From NCBI GenBank assembly GCA_019752925.1, contig JAIELP010000002.1, positions 1-64,000 on the forward strand: a DNA stretch of 64,000 bases, in the 5' to 3' direction. Under the pieces are notes generated by a model, which saw only the letters and a program-made list of their open reading frames with translations, ran no database searches and was not told where the DNA came from. Shown here piece by piece: positions 26,321 through 35,480 of the stretch. Both the position numbers and the translations under genes were made by a program. The first letter of the stretch is position 1; each line of letters begins with the position of its first letter. The DNA comes from a bacterium (GTDB lineage Bacteria > Bdellovibrionota > Bdellovibrionia > Bdellovibrionales > Bdellovibrionaceae).

Positions 26321-27613
26321 ATGGACAGCTCTTACATCAAAAACCTTAAAACACCGATTGTAGTTATTGGTCTGGGAAAAAGCGGTAAATCCGCTTTGAG
26401 TCTTTTAACGGAATTCGGGTTCAACGATCAGCAGCTTTTTACGTACGACGAAAAAGATTTATCAGCAAACTTTCACAAACCGGAACAGATTTTAGCAACT
26501 GGACCTAAAACAATTGTCGTTTCTCCTGGTGTGCCACTTAAAACAGACTGGATTCAAAAATTAATTGCTTCGGGAGCAGAACTTACTTCTGAAATTTCTT
26601 TGGCGGCTAGTCTTTTAACGACGGAAAAGGTTATTGGCGTAACTGGCAGTGTAGGAAAAAGCACTGTGGTTTCGCTTTTAGGTGTCGGCGCGCGAACTAT
26701 AGATTCTCATGCTTTTGTTGGAGGAAACCTCGGCGTTCCTTTTTGTAATTACGCTTTAGATCTGGTTAAAGGCAAGAATAGAGCCGACTGGGTGGTTCTC
26801 GAGCTTTCAAGCTATCAATTGGAAAACTGTAAAAAATTATCGCTAGATTATTCAATAATTACCTTTTTGTCTCCAAACCACATGGAACGCTACGCGGATT
26901 TGGAAGAATATTACCAAACCAAACTTACAATTACTTCTATTACCAAAAATATTTGCTTGTTTAATAAAACTTCAGCAGACTGCGCAAGTTATGCCCGACA
27001 GTCTAAGTGCAATCACATATTAATAAATTCAGAAAATTTTTCTCACACCGAACTATTGCCACAAGTTTATTTAATTGGTCTACACAACAAAGACAATTTT
27101 GCGCTGGCGTCTGAAATAGCGCACATTTGTAAATGGCCTGAAAAAGCTTTTTCTGAAATGACTCGCTACCGTGGTTTGGCTCACCGCCTAGAGTTTGTGG
27201 CTACGCTTACCGGCGTTACTTACGTGAATGACAGCAAAGCCACGGCTATGGATTCTGTGCTTGTTGCAACTAGAGGGTGTTTAGAAAATATTTCTGACGG
27301 AAATAAAGTTTACTTGCTGCTCGGCGGAAAAGACAAAAATCTCCCTTGGGAACAATTACAGCCTCTCTCTTTAAATGAAAAAATTATTCCTGTTTTTTTT
27401 GGTGCCTGCGGTAATCTTGCAAAACAAAAGGCTAATCTTTCTGGCGAATATTTTGAAAAACTCGGTTCGGCAATTAATTATTGCCAGAAACGAGCCCAAA
27501 GCGGCGATGTTGTTTTGCTTAGTCCCGGCGGAACGAGCTTAGATGAATTTAAAAATTTCGAAGAGCGCGGAGATTTTTTTAAAACCCTTGTTTTGAGTAG
27601 CGTTGAGGCCTAA
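26321..27613 (+). CDS. murD: UDP-N-acetylmuramoyl-L-alanine--D-glutamate ligase
   Basis: MurD adds D-glutamate to UDP-MurNAc-L-Ala in the cytoplasm. The protein is 430 aa. It has an N-terminal UDP-binding Rossmann domain (VVIGLGKSGKSALSLL), the ATP-binding P-loop GVTGSVGKST (106-115, with SVG replacing the usual TNG), ELSSYQLE, and a C-terminal domain with NDSKATAMDS and LLLGGKDKNLPW. It stands alone, divergent from the metallophosphoesterase and convergent with the 646-aa exported protein gene, rather than in a dcw cluster. Confidence 0.95.
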   Translation: MDSSYIKNLKTPIVVIGLGKSGKSALSLLTEFGFNDQQLFTYDEKDLSANFHKPEQILATGPKTIVVSPGVPLKTDWIQKLIASGAELTSEISLAASLLTTEKVIGVTGSVGKSTVVSLLGVGARTIDSHAFVGGNLGVPFCNYALDLVKGKNRADWVVLELSSYQLENCKKLSLDYSIITFLSPNHMERYADLEEYYQTKLTITSITKNICLFNKTSADCASYARQSKCNHILINSENFSHTELLPQVYLIGLHNKDNFALASEIAHICKWPEKAFSEMTRYRGLAHRLEFVATLTGVTYVNDSKATAMDSVLVATRGCLENISDGNKVYLLLGGKDKNLPWEQLQPLSLNEKIIPVFFGACGNLAKQKANLSGEYFEKLGSAINYCQKRAQSGDVVLLSPGGTSLDEFKNFEERGDFFKTLVLSSVEA

Positions 27614-27617
27614 TTTT

Positions 27618-29558
27618 TTAATCTGCAACAAAGTGTGATACTGATGTCTGTTGGTTAACAACATTAAATACCTGCGAATAAATTTTATCCACAGCTTTTT
27701 CCTGTAAAACAACTTCACGCGCACCAGTTGGAACGTTAAATAAAATAAAGCCCCCGCCTTTTACTGGAGAACTTACAACCTGTCCTTGCGTATCAAAATA
27801 GGCAATGTTGCTTTTATCATAGGTGTCTGTTGTAAGATAAGCATCGTAAAGCAATTCTGTTGTGAACCCAATGATGGTTCCGGTATTTGCAACATCAGGA
27901 ATTTGTTTGAAATTTTTTACGCCTGCTAACCAGCTTTCTTGAATTAACGGTATGTGAACGTAGTCCATGCGGGAATTCTGTATATAACGAATTGGCAGAT
28001 ATTGACGCATATTTGTTCTAACAACATATTCTGCAACACTGATCTCAGAGAGTGTTTTAAACAAAGCCGTTCCGGCTTCTGCTTCTAGAGCTTCTTCTTG
28101 TTCCGGCGTGCTTATGTCGGACGCCAGCGGTTCTGAAGAAAATGCATCAAAACTGCGAATAATTTTTGTACGCGGAATGCTTACGCTGTTTATGTTCTGA
28201 AACGCTAGGCTATCCGCTTCGGCTACAAACATCTGACTTCCAAGAACTATGTTTTGCTTAAGCGCTACTAAATTATACGCTGCGGACTCAACACCAATAA
28301 ACATAAAGTATCCATTTTCAGAGGTGGTCTCCAGCTTTGAAGAAGGAATCATGAACTGATCAAAATAAATCGGAATAACTCCGGGAGCAGAATCGATCTG
28401 AACTTGTGCGCCGGCCACTGATTTACCATTAACTAAAACGCGTCCCATAATGACAGCCATGTCTTTTGATTTAAATTGAATTTGCTGAATATCTGAAACG
28501 TATTCTACAACTCCGGAAACCCACTTACTTGTAAATACAGGTGTTTCTGTTTTGTCGCCCGTATGGCGAATTGTTGTGATGTTTTTATAAATGCCGCTCG
28601 GATCAAAAACGCGGCTTATTGTTGATGAGTACCGTGAAACATTTGCAAAAGAATCACTCGATTTTGTCAAAGTAGTTTGGTTATCAAATAGTGAAACCGA
28701 CATTGAAGAATTATTCGCAGACGCTTTATTAGCTCCGCCCAAGGCAGCTAAAGCAGAAGCCGCAGTTTTTGAACTACCCGTGGCCGATGCTGCTGGTGAA
28801 CCCAAGTTAGCCGCTATTGTTTCCGGATTACCAACGCGAATGAATGGGCCTTCAAAATAACTTCCACGGCTTTGCAAATTAATTAACTTCTGACGATCTT
28901 CACCGATTAAAAATCCGGTCCGGTCTTTTATCTGCGCAATTAGATATCCTTGAGGAGATTCTATGTCGATCGAATATGATCCAGCATTTAAATCAATACG
29001 TCCCAATTCACGAACGTATCCTTCTTCTACACGTTTAATCTCGATATAGTGGTCAACAATTCCTACGCCGTCTTTTAACTCAAACTTTCCTTTGATCGTA
29101 GCCCATTTTTTAGAAGGTGATAATGCTGGCACTTCGCTTTCAGGTTCAATTAAAGGTGCTGCAACATTTGTGGGTATAACAACTTTTTCATATGCTAAAT
29201 TTTGAATATCTTCTTTGATTGCGTTAGAAAAAGAGGCTGTACGAGATGTATTTTCAAGATGTGCAAAAACTTCATTTTTGCTTAACTTCATTTCCGCGAT
29301 TTGAATACGCTCAGAAGCTTCGGGTAAACTTAAATTACTTAAATAAGTCGTCGGAGTTAAAGTTTGAGTTTCGACTGCCGTTGGCGATCGACCCTCAAGT
29401 GTTCGGGTTTGTTGGTATACATAATAAGCAGGGGTTTTTCTTTCTTGAGTAATCACCAACGGACGATGAATAGCTACAACCCGAGATTGCTCAGTTTTTG
29501 AGGTGAAAAAAAATACTGAAGACACTATCAAAGACAGTGCTAATAAATATGTCGTCAA
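27618..29558 (-). CDS. Large exported protein with carboxypeptidase-regulatory-like domain, unknown function
   Basis: This 646-aa protein starts with a hydrophobic signal or anchor (about 3-20). It has an Ala/Ser-rich stretch (about 255-285). A beta-sandwich segment of the CarboxypepD_reg/SpaA kind occurs near 365-430 (MGRVLVNGKSVAGAQVQIDSA and ENGYFMFIGVESAAYNLV). The rest is beta-rich and unrecognised. The start is TTG at 29558, supported by AGGAG five bases upstream; no nearby ATG is better. It is the last gene of the operon that begins near 34695, 29 bases after a lipoprotein gene. Confidence 0.75.
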   Translation of the reverse strand: MTTYLLALSLIVSSVFFFTSKTEQSRVVAIHRPLVITQERKTPAYYVYQQTRTLEGRSPTAVETQTLTPTTYLSNLSLPEASERIQIAEMKLSKNEVFAHLENTSRTASFSNAIKEDIQNLAYEKVVIPTNVAAPLIEPESEVPALSPSKKWATIKGKFELKDGVGIVDHYIEIKRVEEGYVRELGRIDLNAGSYSIDIESPQGYLIAQIKDRTGFLIGEDRQKLINLQSRGSYFEGPFIRVGNPETIAANLGSPAASATGSSKTAASALAALGGANKASANNSSMSVSLFDNQTTLTKSSDSFANVSRYSSTISRVFDPSGIYKNITTIRHTGDKTETPVFTSKWVSGVVEYVSDIQQIQFKSKDMAVIMGRVLVNGKSVAGAQVQIDSAPGVIPIYFDQFMIPSSKLETTSENGYFMFIGVESAAYNLVALKQNIVLGSQMFVAEADSLAFQNINSVSIPRTKIIRSFDAFSSEPLASDISTPEQEEALEAEAGTALFKTLSEISVAEYVVRTNMRQYLPIRYIQNSRMDYVHIPLIQESWLAGVKNFKQIPDVANTGTIIGFTTELLYDAYLTTDTYDKSNIAYFDTQGQVVSSPVKGGGFILFNVPTGAREVVLQEKAVDKIYSQVFNVVNQQTSVSHFVAD

Positions 29559-29587
29559 CTAAGCTCCTGACTACTCAAATAGGATAC

Positions 29588-30028
29588 TTAGAAAGGGTTC
29601 TCTTCGTCAAATGAACTGGTGTCGTCTCGACTTTGGCTAAGCAGTTCACGTATAGCAAAGGCGCGCTTGCGGCCCAGACCTTCATCTAGCCCGATTTCGA
29701 TAAACTTTTTGCTTTCGGGATCGCGTTGCTCAACATGAACTTCGATTGAAACTTTATAGGGTCTGCGTGTTCCCAAAACCGCCACCTTTGTGTAAAGGCG
29801 CTCTTTGGTTTTTGCAGTTACTTCGAAACCTTTGAAATTGCGGTCGTGATAGTACGACAGAATAACTCGACCATTTTCGCTCACACTGCGAACTTGCCCC
29901 AAGGCTGCGGTAATGGCAATGCGATGTTGGCGTACCGAATAATTGGACTCTTCAATAATAAAACCCGGGGATTGGCACCCCAGTACAAATAGAGCCGCAA
30001 AAATGCTGATTAAAATATTTTTTAACAC
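29588..30028 (-). CDS. Small lipoprotein, unknown function
   Basis: The gene encodes a lipoprotein of about 146 aa: the signal LKNILISIFAALFVLGC places the lipidated Cys at about residue 18 from the GTG at 30028. An earlier in-frame GTG at 30067 would overlap transaldolase by 29 bases and give an unusually long signal, so 30028 is preferred with moderate certainty. The mature domain has alternating beta-strand character (KGFEVTAKTKERLYTKVAVLG, YKVSIEVHVEQRD). No family is recognised. It lies between tal and the 646-aa exported protein gene. Confidence 0.7.
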   Translation of the reverse strand: MLKNILISIFAALFVLGCQSPGFIIEESNYSVRQHRIAITAALGQVRSVSENGRVILSYYHDRNFKGFEVTAKTKERLYTKVAVLGTRRPYKVSIEVHVEQRDPESKKFIEIGLDEGLGRKRAFAIRELLSQSRDDTSSFDEENPF

Positions 30029-30038
30029 TTTAATATTC

Positions 30039-30689
30039 TTATTTAGTTTGAGCTTTGTTCCAATCACTTAAGAACATTTCTATACCTTTAGTGGTAAGCG
30101 GGTGGCCGGTCATTCCCTGCATGACTTTATATGGGATTGTCGCTATATCGGCGCCCACTAAGGCTGCTTGCTGAAGATGCATTGGGCTGCGAACCGAAGC
30201 CACTAAAACCTCTGTAGCAAAATCGTAATTGCGGTACACCTGAATAACTTCGTTAACCATTAACATGCCATCGCTTCCGACATCATCAAGACGGCCAACA
30301 AATGGAGAAACCATTGTTGCCCCGGCTTTTGCGGCCAAAAGCGCCTGCATAACTGAAAAGACTAAGGTTACATTTGTTTTAATTCCTTCGGCAGTTAATT
30401 TTTTAACTGCAATCATACCATCTTCACACATAGGAATTTTAACAACGACGTTGTCGGCCCATTTTGCTAAAGCAACACCTTCTTTAACCATTTCATCGGC
30501 TTTAAGTGAAATGACCTCTGCTGAAACCGGTTTGCCTGGAGTGAGTTTACAAATTTCTTTAATTACTTCTTCAAAATTACGTCCTGATTTTGCAATTAAC
30601 GATGGATTGGTTGTAACACCATCTACCCAACCTCTTTCGTTGGCGGCTTTAATTTCATTTACGTCTGCTGTATCGATAAAAAATTTCAT
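30039..30689 (-). CDS. tal: Transaldolase, small MipB/TalC type
   Basis: Transaldolase moves a dihydroxyacetone unit between sugar phosphates in the pentose phosphate pathway. The 216-aa length marks the short TalC/fructose-6-phosphate-aldolase-like subfamily. Motifs are [27 protein letters not shown] and the Schiff-base lysine K84 in VVVKIPM. It is cotranscribed with the dap genes, 12 bases after dapB. In this short subfamily transaldolase and FSA activities cannot be separated by eye. Confidence 0.93.
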   Translation of the reverse strand: MKFFIDTADVNEIKAANERGWVDGVTTNPSLIAKSGRNFEEVIKEICKLTPGKPVSAEVISLKADEMVKEGVALAKWADNVVVKIPMCEDGMIAVKKLTAEGIKTNVTLVFSVMQALLAAKAGATMVSPFVGRLDDVGSDGMLMVNEVIQVYRNYDFATEVLVASVRSPMHLQQAALVGADIATIPYKVMQGMTGHPLTTKGIEMFLSDWNKAQTK

Positions 30690-30701
30690 TTTTAACTCCC
30701 G

Positions 30702-31424
30702 TTATTTTTTTAAAAATATATCATCCATCGAATAGAGACTGTTTTTTTGGCTTACCAGCCAATTTCCAGCCAGTAGTGCGCCCTCGGCAAAAACAGTTCT
30801 ATTTAGTGCTTGATGCTGCATTGTGATCACTTCGCTCCAAGAGGCCGCAGACAGTTTGTGTACACCAAAAACGCCGCCAATTCGGATTCCTTGCTGTAAT
30901 TGTACTTTTTTATTTACAATTTTTTCTAAATCACCATGTAAAGTTTTGGCAGTTCCGCTTGGATTATCTTTTTTTTCTGTGTGATGAATTTCTTCAATTG
31001 CAAAGTCAAAATGAGAAATGTGGCTCAAACTCTTCATGGCTTGACGAAAAGCCCATAATCCCGGGCTCATATTAGAGGCCCAAAAAATTTTTCGATTTTT
31101 CGACATTTTTTTAAGTTTGCTAAAATCTTTTTTGCTCAAGCCTGTAGAGCCAGAAACAACAGATGTTTTTAGCTTTTCTGTTGCCTTTAAAAGCTCAGCC
31201 AGACCTTCTGGGGAAGTAAAATCGATCCACACATCTACTTCTTTTAAAATATCCGGCTCAACATTGGTAATTTTTTCTGCACTAATAGAAAAAAGATTTG
31301 ATGTCCCTTTGCCAATATACAAAAAAGGCGTCAGCTTATTTTTACCTTTCATGTCGGGCAGTATTTGCTCAATAGCTTTGCCCATTTTGCCGCTACCACC
31401 GAATAAACCCACATTGATATTCAT
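30702..31424 (-). CDS. dapB: 4-hydroxy-tetrahydrodipicolinate reductase
   Basis: DapB reduces the DapA product with NAD(P)H, towards DAP for peptidoglycan and lysine. The 240-aa protein has the N-terminal dinucleotide motif GLFGGSGKMGKAI and the catalytic/substrate signature IEEIHHTEKKDNPSGTAKTL with the His pair and Lys. It is two bases after dapA and 12 bases before tal. Confidence 0.95.
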   Translation of the reverse strand: MNINVGLFGGSGKMGKAIEQILPDMKGKNKLTPFLYIGKGTSNLFSISAEKITNVEPDILKEVDVWIDFTSPEGLAELLKATEKLKTSVVSGSTGLSKKDFSKLKKMSKNRKIFWASNMSPGLWAFRQAMKSLSHISHFDFAIEEIHHTEKKDNPSGTAKTLHGDLEKIVNKKVQLQQGIRIGGVFGVHKLSAASWSEVITMQHQALNRTVFAEGALLAGNWLVSQKNSLYSMDDIFLKK

Positions 31425-31426
31425 AA

Positions 31427-32314
31427 TTAAATCATTCCTACTTTTTTCATTTCAGCCGTAATGCGCTCATGATGTTGGTTGTCGAGAGACACAAGAGGTA
31501 GGCGCATTTCGGGAGATTTAAATAGTCCCATTTTATAAAGCATCCATTTTAACGGAATTGGATTGGCCTCTACATACATTAAATTAATAATTTCTTTGTA
31601 ATTAGCAAAGTCGGCCTCCGCCTCACTCCACTTGTTTTCTTGAGCTAGTTTAAACCAATGTGCGCACTTTGATGTAATGGCATTCGACATGACTGAAATA
31701 ACTCCGCTACCGCCCAGTTTTAAAAACGGAATCAATGTCGGATCATCTCCCGACAACATAACAAAATCTTTCGGAAGAGCAGTTTTTAATTTTTCATCGA
31801 AAGAAATATCGCCACTGGCTTCTTTAATTGCAAAAATATTTTTTACTTTTGAAAGCGCTACCGTGGTTTCTAAATTCATGGACGCAATTGTGCGGCCAGG
31901 TACGTTGTACAATATTATAGGAATATCTGCTGATTCAGCCACGGCCTTAAAGTGTGCTTCAAGGCCGCGCTGTGGTGGCTTATTGTAATATGGAACAACC
32001 ACCAGCGCAGCATCTGCGCCCATGCCTTGGGCTTTTTTAGTTTTTTCAATAGTGTCATCTGTAGAATTAGAGCCCGTGCCCAAAATTACTGGAACTCGGG
32101 TTCCTGCAATTTCTCTCACTAAAGAATACATTTTTTCTACTTCATTCCAGGTTAATGTTGGGCTTTCAGCCGTTGTGCCGTTAACAACAAAGCCATTTAT
32201 TCCGTTTTTCAGCTGAAACTCGACGAGTTTTTTTAATGAATCATAGTCTACACTTTTATTTAAAAACGGTGTTGCAAGCGCTGAAATTGCACCTTTGTAG
32301 TTATGTGATGTCAT
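31427..32314 (-). CDS. dapA: 4-hydroxy-tetrahydrodipicolinate synthase
   Basis: DapA condenses pyruvate with aspartate semialdehyde. The 295-aa TIM barrel has the GTTAES loop (46-51), Tyr136 in LYNVPGRT and the Schiff-base Lys164 in FAIKEASGD. It overlaps dapF by 14 bases and precedes dapB, so three consecutive genes of the DAP pathway are tightly coupled here. Confidence 0.96.
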   Translation of the reverse strand: MTSHNYKGAISALATPFLNKSVDYDSLKKLVEFQLKNGINGFVVNGTTAESPTLTWNEVEKMYSLVREIAGTRVPVILGTGSNSTDDTIEKTKKAQGMGADAALVVVPYYNKPPQRGLEAHFKAVAESADIPIILYNVPGRTIASMNLETTVALSKVKNIFAIKEASGDISFDEKLKTALPKDFVMLSGDDPTLIPFLKLGGSGVISVMSNAITSKCAHWFKLAQENKWSEAEADFANYKEIINLMYVEANPIPLKWMLYKMGLFKSPEMRLPLVSLDNQHHERITAEMKKVGMI

Positions 32315-33086
32315 ATTCGAAACTCCCTAATAATACTGCCGGCCCGGTCATTGTGGGCTTACTTAAATCAGACAAATCCATAATAAGGCTTCCACCGGGC
32401 ATTTCAACCTGAGTTTGCTTCACACCGCGTTTAGTTAAGTTATACAAAGCCGCTGCCATAGCGCCTGTCCCGCAGGCATCGGTAAAGTCTTCAACGCCTC
32501 TTTCATAAGAAACCGCCTTCACTTTTGTAGTGTCGCCCTCAATTGCCACATAAGTGACATTTGTTCCTCGGGGTTGAAATTCCGGGTGTTCGCGCAGTTT
32601 GCGAGATTCCACTTTTGTTGTCTGATCCATTTTAATTTTATCAGTTTCTAATACTAAGTGCGGAACGCCGGTGTCGCAAAAAAAACCAAAACTTGAATTC
32701 AGAATCACCGGAGGTGTCATGGTGATTTTAAATTTTTCATTTTCTATAAACTGAATTTTAATCGGGCCCGCAATTGTGGCCAAAGTCCATTCAGCACCAT
32801 GATTATTAAGAATGTTTTTAATATAATAGCCCACGCAGCGCGTGGCGTTTCCGCACATTTCTGCTTCTGAACCATCGTTGTTATAAAAATACCACTTAAA
32901 GAAATTTTCTGAATTTACTTTTTCAAGAAAAATAAATCCGTCTGATTTGTTTTTTGAACATGCCGCTTTTGCAAGTTGTTTTTTTTTAGAAACCGGCCAA
33001 AGTTCGGATGAAAATTTATTGTTTTCATCATAAACCACATGAAACGTATTACCAGCGCCCGAAATAAGATGCGTTTTGACTAGCAT
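32301..33086 (-). CDS. dapF: Diaminopimelate epimerase
   Basis: DapF interconverts LL- and meso-DAP with two cysteines as acid/base. Both are present: Cys78 in EMCGNATRC and Cys205 in DACGTGAMAA. The 261-aa length is normal. Its ATG overlaps the lptM stop codon by one base (TAATG), as expected for coupled translation. Confidence 0.96.
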   Translation of the reverse strand: MLVKTHLISGAGNTFHVVYDENNKFSSELWPVSKKKQLAKAACSKNKSDGFIFLEKVNSENFFKWYFYNNDGSEAEMCGNATRCVGYYIKNILNNHGAEWTLATIAGPIKIQFIENEKFKITMTPPVILNSSFGFFCDTGVPHLVLETDKIKMDQTTKVESRKLREHPEFQPRGTNVTYVAIEGDTTKVKAVSYERGVEDFTDACGTGAMAAALYNLTKRGVKQTQVEMPGGSLIMDLSDLSKPTMTGPAVLLGSFEYDIT

Positions 33087-33268
33087 TATTTGTTTTTCTT
33101 TTTAGCTTTTGTAGTGTCGCTACTCGCAGCGGGCGCAGCGGTTGTATTGACTGGCTCTAAAGGTTTTTGCTGTTGAATTGTCGTTTCTTCGATTGGAGGT
33201 AGCGGCGGGCCTTTAATTCCGCACGAAAATGCTAAAAAACAGTAAGTTAAAAATAAAATAAATTTCAT
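33086..33268 (-). CDS. lptM: LptM-like small lipoprotein
   Basis: This 60-aa lipoprotein has signal MKFILFLTYCFLAFS and then Cys16 followed by GIKGPPLPP, the conserved CGxKGPxxxP start of LptM (YifL). LptM helps assemble the LptDE lipopolysaccharide translocon at the outer membrane. In E. coli the gene sits directly upstream of dapF, and here it does too. The tail is a Pro/Ala/Lys-rich linker. LPS would then be inserted by a standard Lpt pathway (inference). Confidence 0.82.
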   Translation of the reverse strand: MKFILFLTYCFLAFSCGIKGPPLPPIEETTIQQQKPLEPVNTTAAPAASSDTTKAKKKNK

Positions 33269-33277
33269 ATGTCTCTC

Positions 33278-34120
33278 CTAGTTTAGGCTTCGCGCACAAA
33301 GTTCAACATCATAGCGGTATTTGCGCGACAAAGTCTTGCTTAAGCTTTTACATTTGTTTGAATAAAAAGTCAGGTGCTGGTTGCTTTCAACGTTAGGTTT
33401 TGTTTTTTCTTCTGCAGATTCAGAATCAAGTTTGTGCTTATAAAACACTAAGTCCGGCCACTCCGAATAGTTCTTTTCAAAATAAATAATTAAATCTTTA
33501 GCGCGGGAATAATTTTTGGCCATAAAAGATCTATCGAGTTCTAAAATTAGCAGCCCAAAATTTTCGTCACTGGGCTTGTCTGGAATATTTTTAATAATTT
33601 GTTTATTTTTGAACTCTGCTTCTCCCTTTATACTCAGTATTTCAAGCCAGTTTTCATATTTGCTTGACGGCACAAGCTCTTTAATTTCGTCAATACTTTC
33701 TGTTGCCGCCTTCATGCTTTTGTTGCGCACTTGAAGTCGCACTTTCTGAATTAAACACTCCAGCTGTTGTGGGTCCGCTGACAAACACTGTTCATTGCTT
33801 TTAAGTGCCTCTTTAGGGTTTTCTAGGGTTAAGTTCAGCGAGTTTTCGTAGGCATCTTGTGCGTCTTTTGAAATAAACTGTTGAGCCACTTTTAAAAGAA
33901 GATCGTTTGCATCCGCTCTATGGCTTCGCGCCAGATCGGTCTTATTGTAATTAATAACGAGCTGGATAGCCTGACTTTTCTTTTTTTGGAGCAACAGCTC
34001 CGTTACTTTTTGTTTTATAGATTCAAAGCTTGTCGACGGCGCCGAAAATGCTTGTGTGTTAAATAAAAAAGCCGCGCTAATAAACGCGGCTTTTAAAATT
34101 TTTAAATAATTACAACTCAT
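33278..34120 (-). CDS. Exported helical-repeat protein, unknown function
   Basis: This 280-aa protein has a signal peptide (about 1-26, ending FSA). The mature part is almost entirely helical with degenerate TPR-like pairs (EALKSNEQCLSADPQQLECLIQ, RSFMAKNYSRAKDLIIYFEK). Four cysteines occur in the mature part. The start is ATG at 34120, two bases after the preceding gene. No family is recognised; periplasmic scaffolding is the likeliest role but unproven. Confidence 0.65.
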   Translation of the reverse strand: MSCNYLKILKAAFISAAFLFNTQAFSAPSTSFESIKQKVTELLLQKKKSQAIQLVINYNKTDLARSHRADANDLLLKVAQQFISKDAQDAYENSLNLTLENPKEALKSNEQCLSADPQQLECLIQKVRLQVRNKSMKAATESIDEIKELVPSSKYENWLEILSIKGEAEFKNKQIIKNIPDKPSDENFGLLILELDRSFMAKNYSRAKDLIIYFEKNYSEWPDLVFYKHKLDSESAEEKTKPNVESNQHLTFYSNKCKSLSKTLSRKYRYDVELCARSLN

Positions 34121-34122
34121 CC

Positions 34123-34695
34123 TTACTTTTTAAATGAAGTAAGTTGGATTGTCACCTTTCCTAATTGGCTATCAGCTTTAGATTGCGCCATTCCAGAAAG
34201 TGGAATGTCTCTTGGGTTGATCCATTGCTCAGAAATTTGACCATTGTTAGCATTATCTTTGATTTTTAAGTAGATAACTTCAAATGTTCCAGCCGGAACA
34301 GTAACTTTATCTTCTTTTTGATCAACGATTTCCATGTCAGATTTAGGTGGCTCTTGCTCTTTACCATTAACTAACATCTTTTTAATTTTGCCGTTTGCCG
34401 GGTCGATTAAAACTTCAACTTTTTGTTTTTGGATAGAAAGATCGATATCTTGAACCATCCAGATGCCGTCAGCGATGATTTCACGAACATACATTTTCAT
34501 AGTGCCGTTTAAAAAACCGCCCATATTTAGTTTGTAGTTATTTTCTTGGCCCACTCTCCAGTCTAAACCAGTTGCTACAACTGATGATTGAATTTGTGCC
34601 TGTTGAGAAGCGAAGATCGCCTCAGCTAACGTATTGTGTGCTTGTGCCGCTGCAGAAACTACTAAAGTAGCTGCAAGAATTAATGACTTAAACAT
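34123..34695 (-). CDS. Periplasmic DUF3108-like protein
   Basis: This 190-aa protein has a signal peptide (1-19, AQA before HNT). The mature beta-rich domain (WRVGQENNYKLNMGGFLNGTMKMYVREII, TVPAGTFEVIYLKIKD, SEQWINPRDIPLSG) resembles DUF3108/lipoprotein-localisation-like folds. It is the first gene of the long minus-strand operon leading to lptM, dap genes and tal. A recurrent palindromic box lies about 95 bp upstream of its predicted start of transcription. Confidence 0.65.
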   Translation of the reverse strand: MFKSLILAATLVVSAAAQAHNTLAEAIFASQQAQIQSSVVATGLDWRVGQENNYKLNMGGFLNGTMKMYVREIIADGIWMVQDIDLSIQKQKVEVLIDPANGKIKKMLVNGKEQEPPKSDMEIVDQKEDKVTVPAGTFEVIYLKIKDNANNGQISEQWINPRDIPLSGMAQSKADSQLGKVTIQLTSFKK

Positions 34696-34741
34696 TTTCC
34701 CTCCGTGGTTGAAAGTCGTTATTTATTTTTTGAGTAGATTA

Positions 34742-34765
34742 ATCACACCACAGGACCAAAGGCCG
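34742..34765 (-). promoter_or_regulatory. Putative promoter of the DUF3108-lptM-dap-tal operon
   Basis: On the minus strand TGTGAT (34747-34742) is preceded by an extended -10 TGG, the same TGG-TGTRAT arrangement as upstream of the LysM gene. An upstream TTGCAA lies about 18 bases before it. Confidence 0.35.
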
Positions 34766-34821
34766 TTGCAAAGCCAAAGGGGCTTAATGCGGGTTATAAA
34801 TAGATTTATTTAGATTTGAGG

Positions 34822-34837
34822 CTGGACTATGGTCTAG
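34822..34837. promoter_or_regulatory. Recurrent palindromic box, copy upstream of the dap operon
   Basis: On the minus strand the sequence is CTAGACCATAGTCCAG, nearly palindromic. It lies just downstream of the scramblase stop codon, as the other copies lie just after a neighbouring stop. Confidence 0.5.
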
Positions 34838-34841
34838 TTAC

Positions 34842-35450
34842 TTAGTCGGCCTTGCGTTCAAAATACTGCAGATCCGTGAAAACACTCATAGCCAAAATCA
34901 GCTCGCGCTCAGACTGAGTAAGACGAGGATCTTTATATGTAACAACAAAATTGTCGGCATCTAAAAACATTTCCTTTAGAAATCCTGACCATTTTTTTTG
35001 GATTAGAGCCCGCTCAAAACCCTGTGGATCCAAAAGTGGAAATGTCCAAAAACTAAAAAACCCAGATCGCATTCTAAAAACTAAGTCTGCGTTTGCATTA
35101 TACACATCAAATTTTTTAGTGAAAAATCCCCAGCGCTGTTTAGCGTAGCCGATTAGTCTGTTGTTGCTGTCGTGGACATGAAACTCCTGAAAGAAAAATC
35201 TGAACGGGTGTTTTGAAATCATTACTTCTTTACGACTTGAATCAAAAAAATGAACCTCAAACCGGCGCCAGTGGCCCAAAAATTGTCTGAATAAAAAACC
35301 CCAGAAATTTTTATGTTGTTCGGCACAAAATCCTATTAAGTTTTTGTCCTGATCATAAATTTCATATTTGTTACGGGTTTCAAACCCAAAAACTTCGGCA
35401 AGCTCACGTCTTTGTTGAACAACTATAAAAGAAAGGCCCGTTAGTTTCAT
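34842..35450 (-). CDS. Phospholipid scramblase / LURP-one-like protein
   Basis: This is a protein of about 202 aa. Repeated beta-strand units of the type NKYEIYDQDKNLIGFCAEQ, EFHVHDSNNRLIGYAKQ and KFDVYNANADLVFRM follow the Tubby-like barrel pattern of the scramblase family (PF03803), rich in Phe/Trp. Eukaryotic members are linked to lipid movement across bilayers; bacterial roles are not established. The ATG at 35450 with AGAGG five bases upstream is preferred to the GTG at 35456. It is 24 bases after ftsK in the same direction. Confidence 0.8.
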   Translation of the reverse strand: MKLTGLSFIVVQQRRELAEVFGFETRNKYEIYDQDKNLIGFCAEQHKNFWGFLFRQFLGHWRRFEVHFFDSSRKEVMISKHPFRFFFQEFHVHDSNNRLIGYAKQRWGFFTKKFDVYNANADLVFRMRSGFFSFWTFPLLDPQGFERALIQKKWSGFLKEMFLDADNFVVTYKDPRLTQSERELILAMSVFTDLQYFERKAD

Positions 35451-35480
35451 CTGCACCTCTGCGAAGAGGGCTAAAGTTAA

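Noticed and set aside
26321..27613. MurD P-loop variant GSVGKST as a sign of a non-functional paralogue
   Set aside because: The lysine and Ser/Thr needed for ATP binding are present, other MurD motifs are intact, and no frameshift is seen, so a functional enzyme is more likely.
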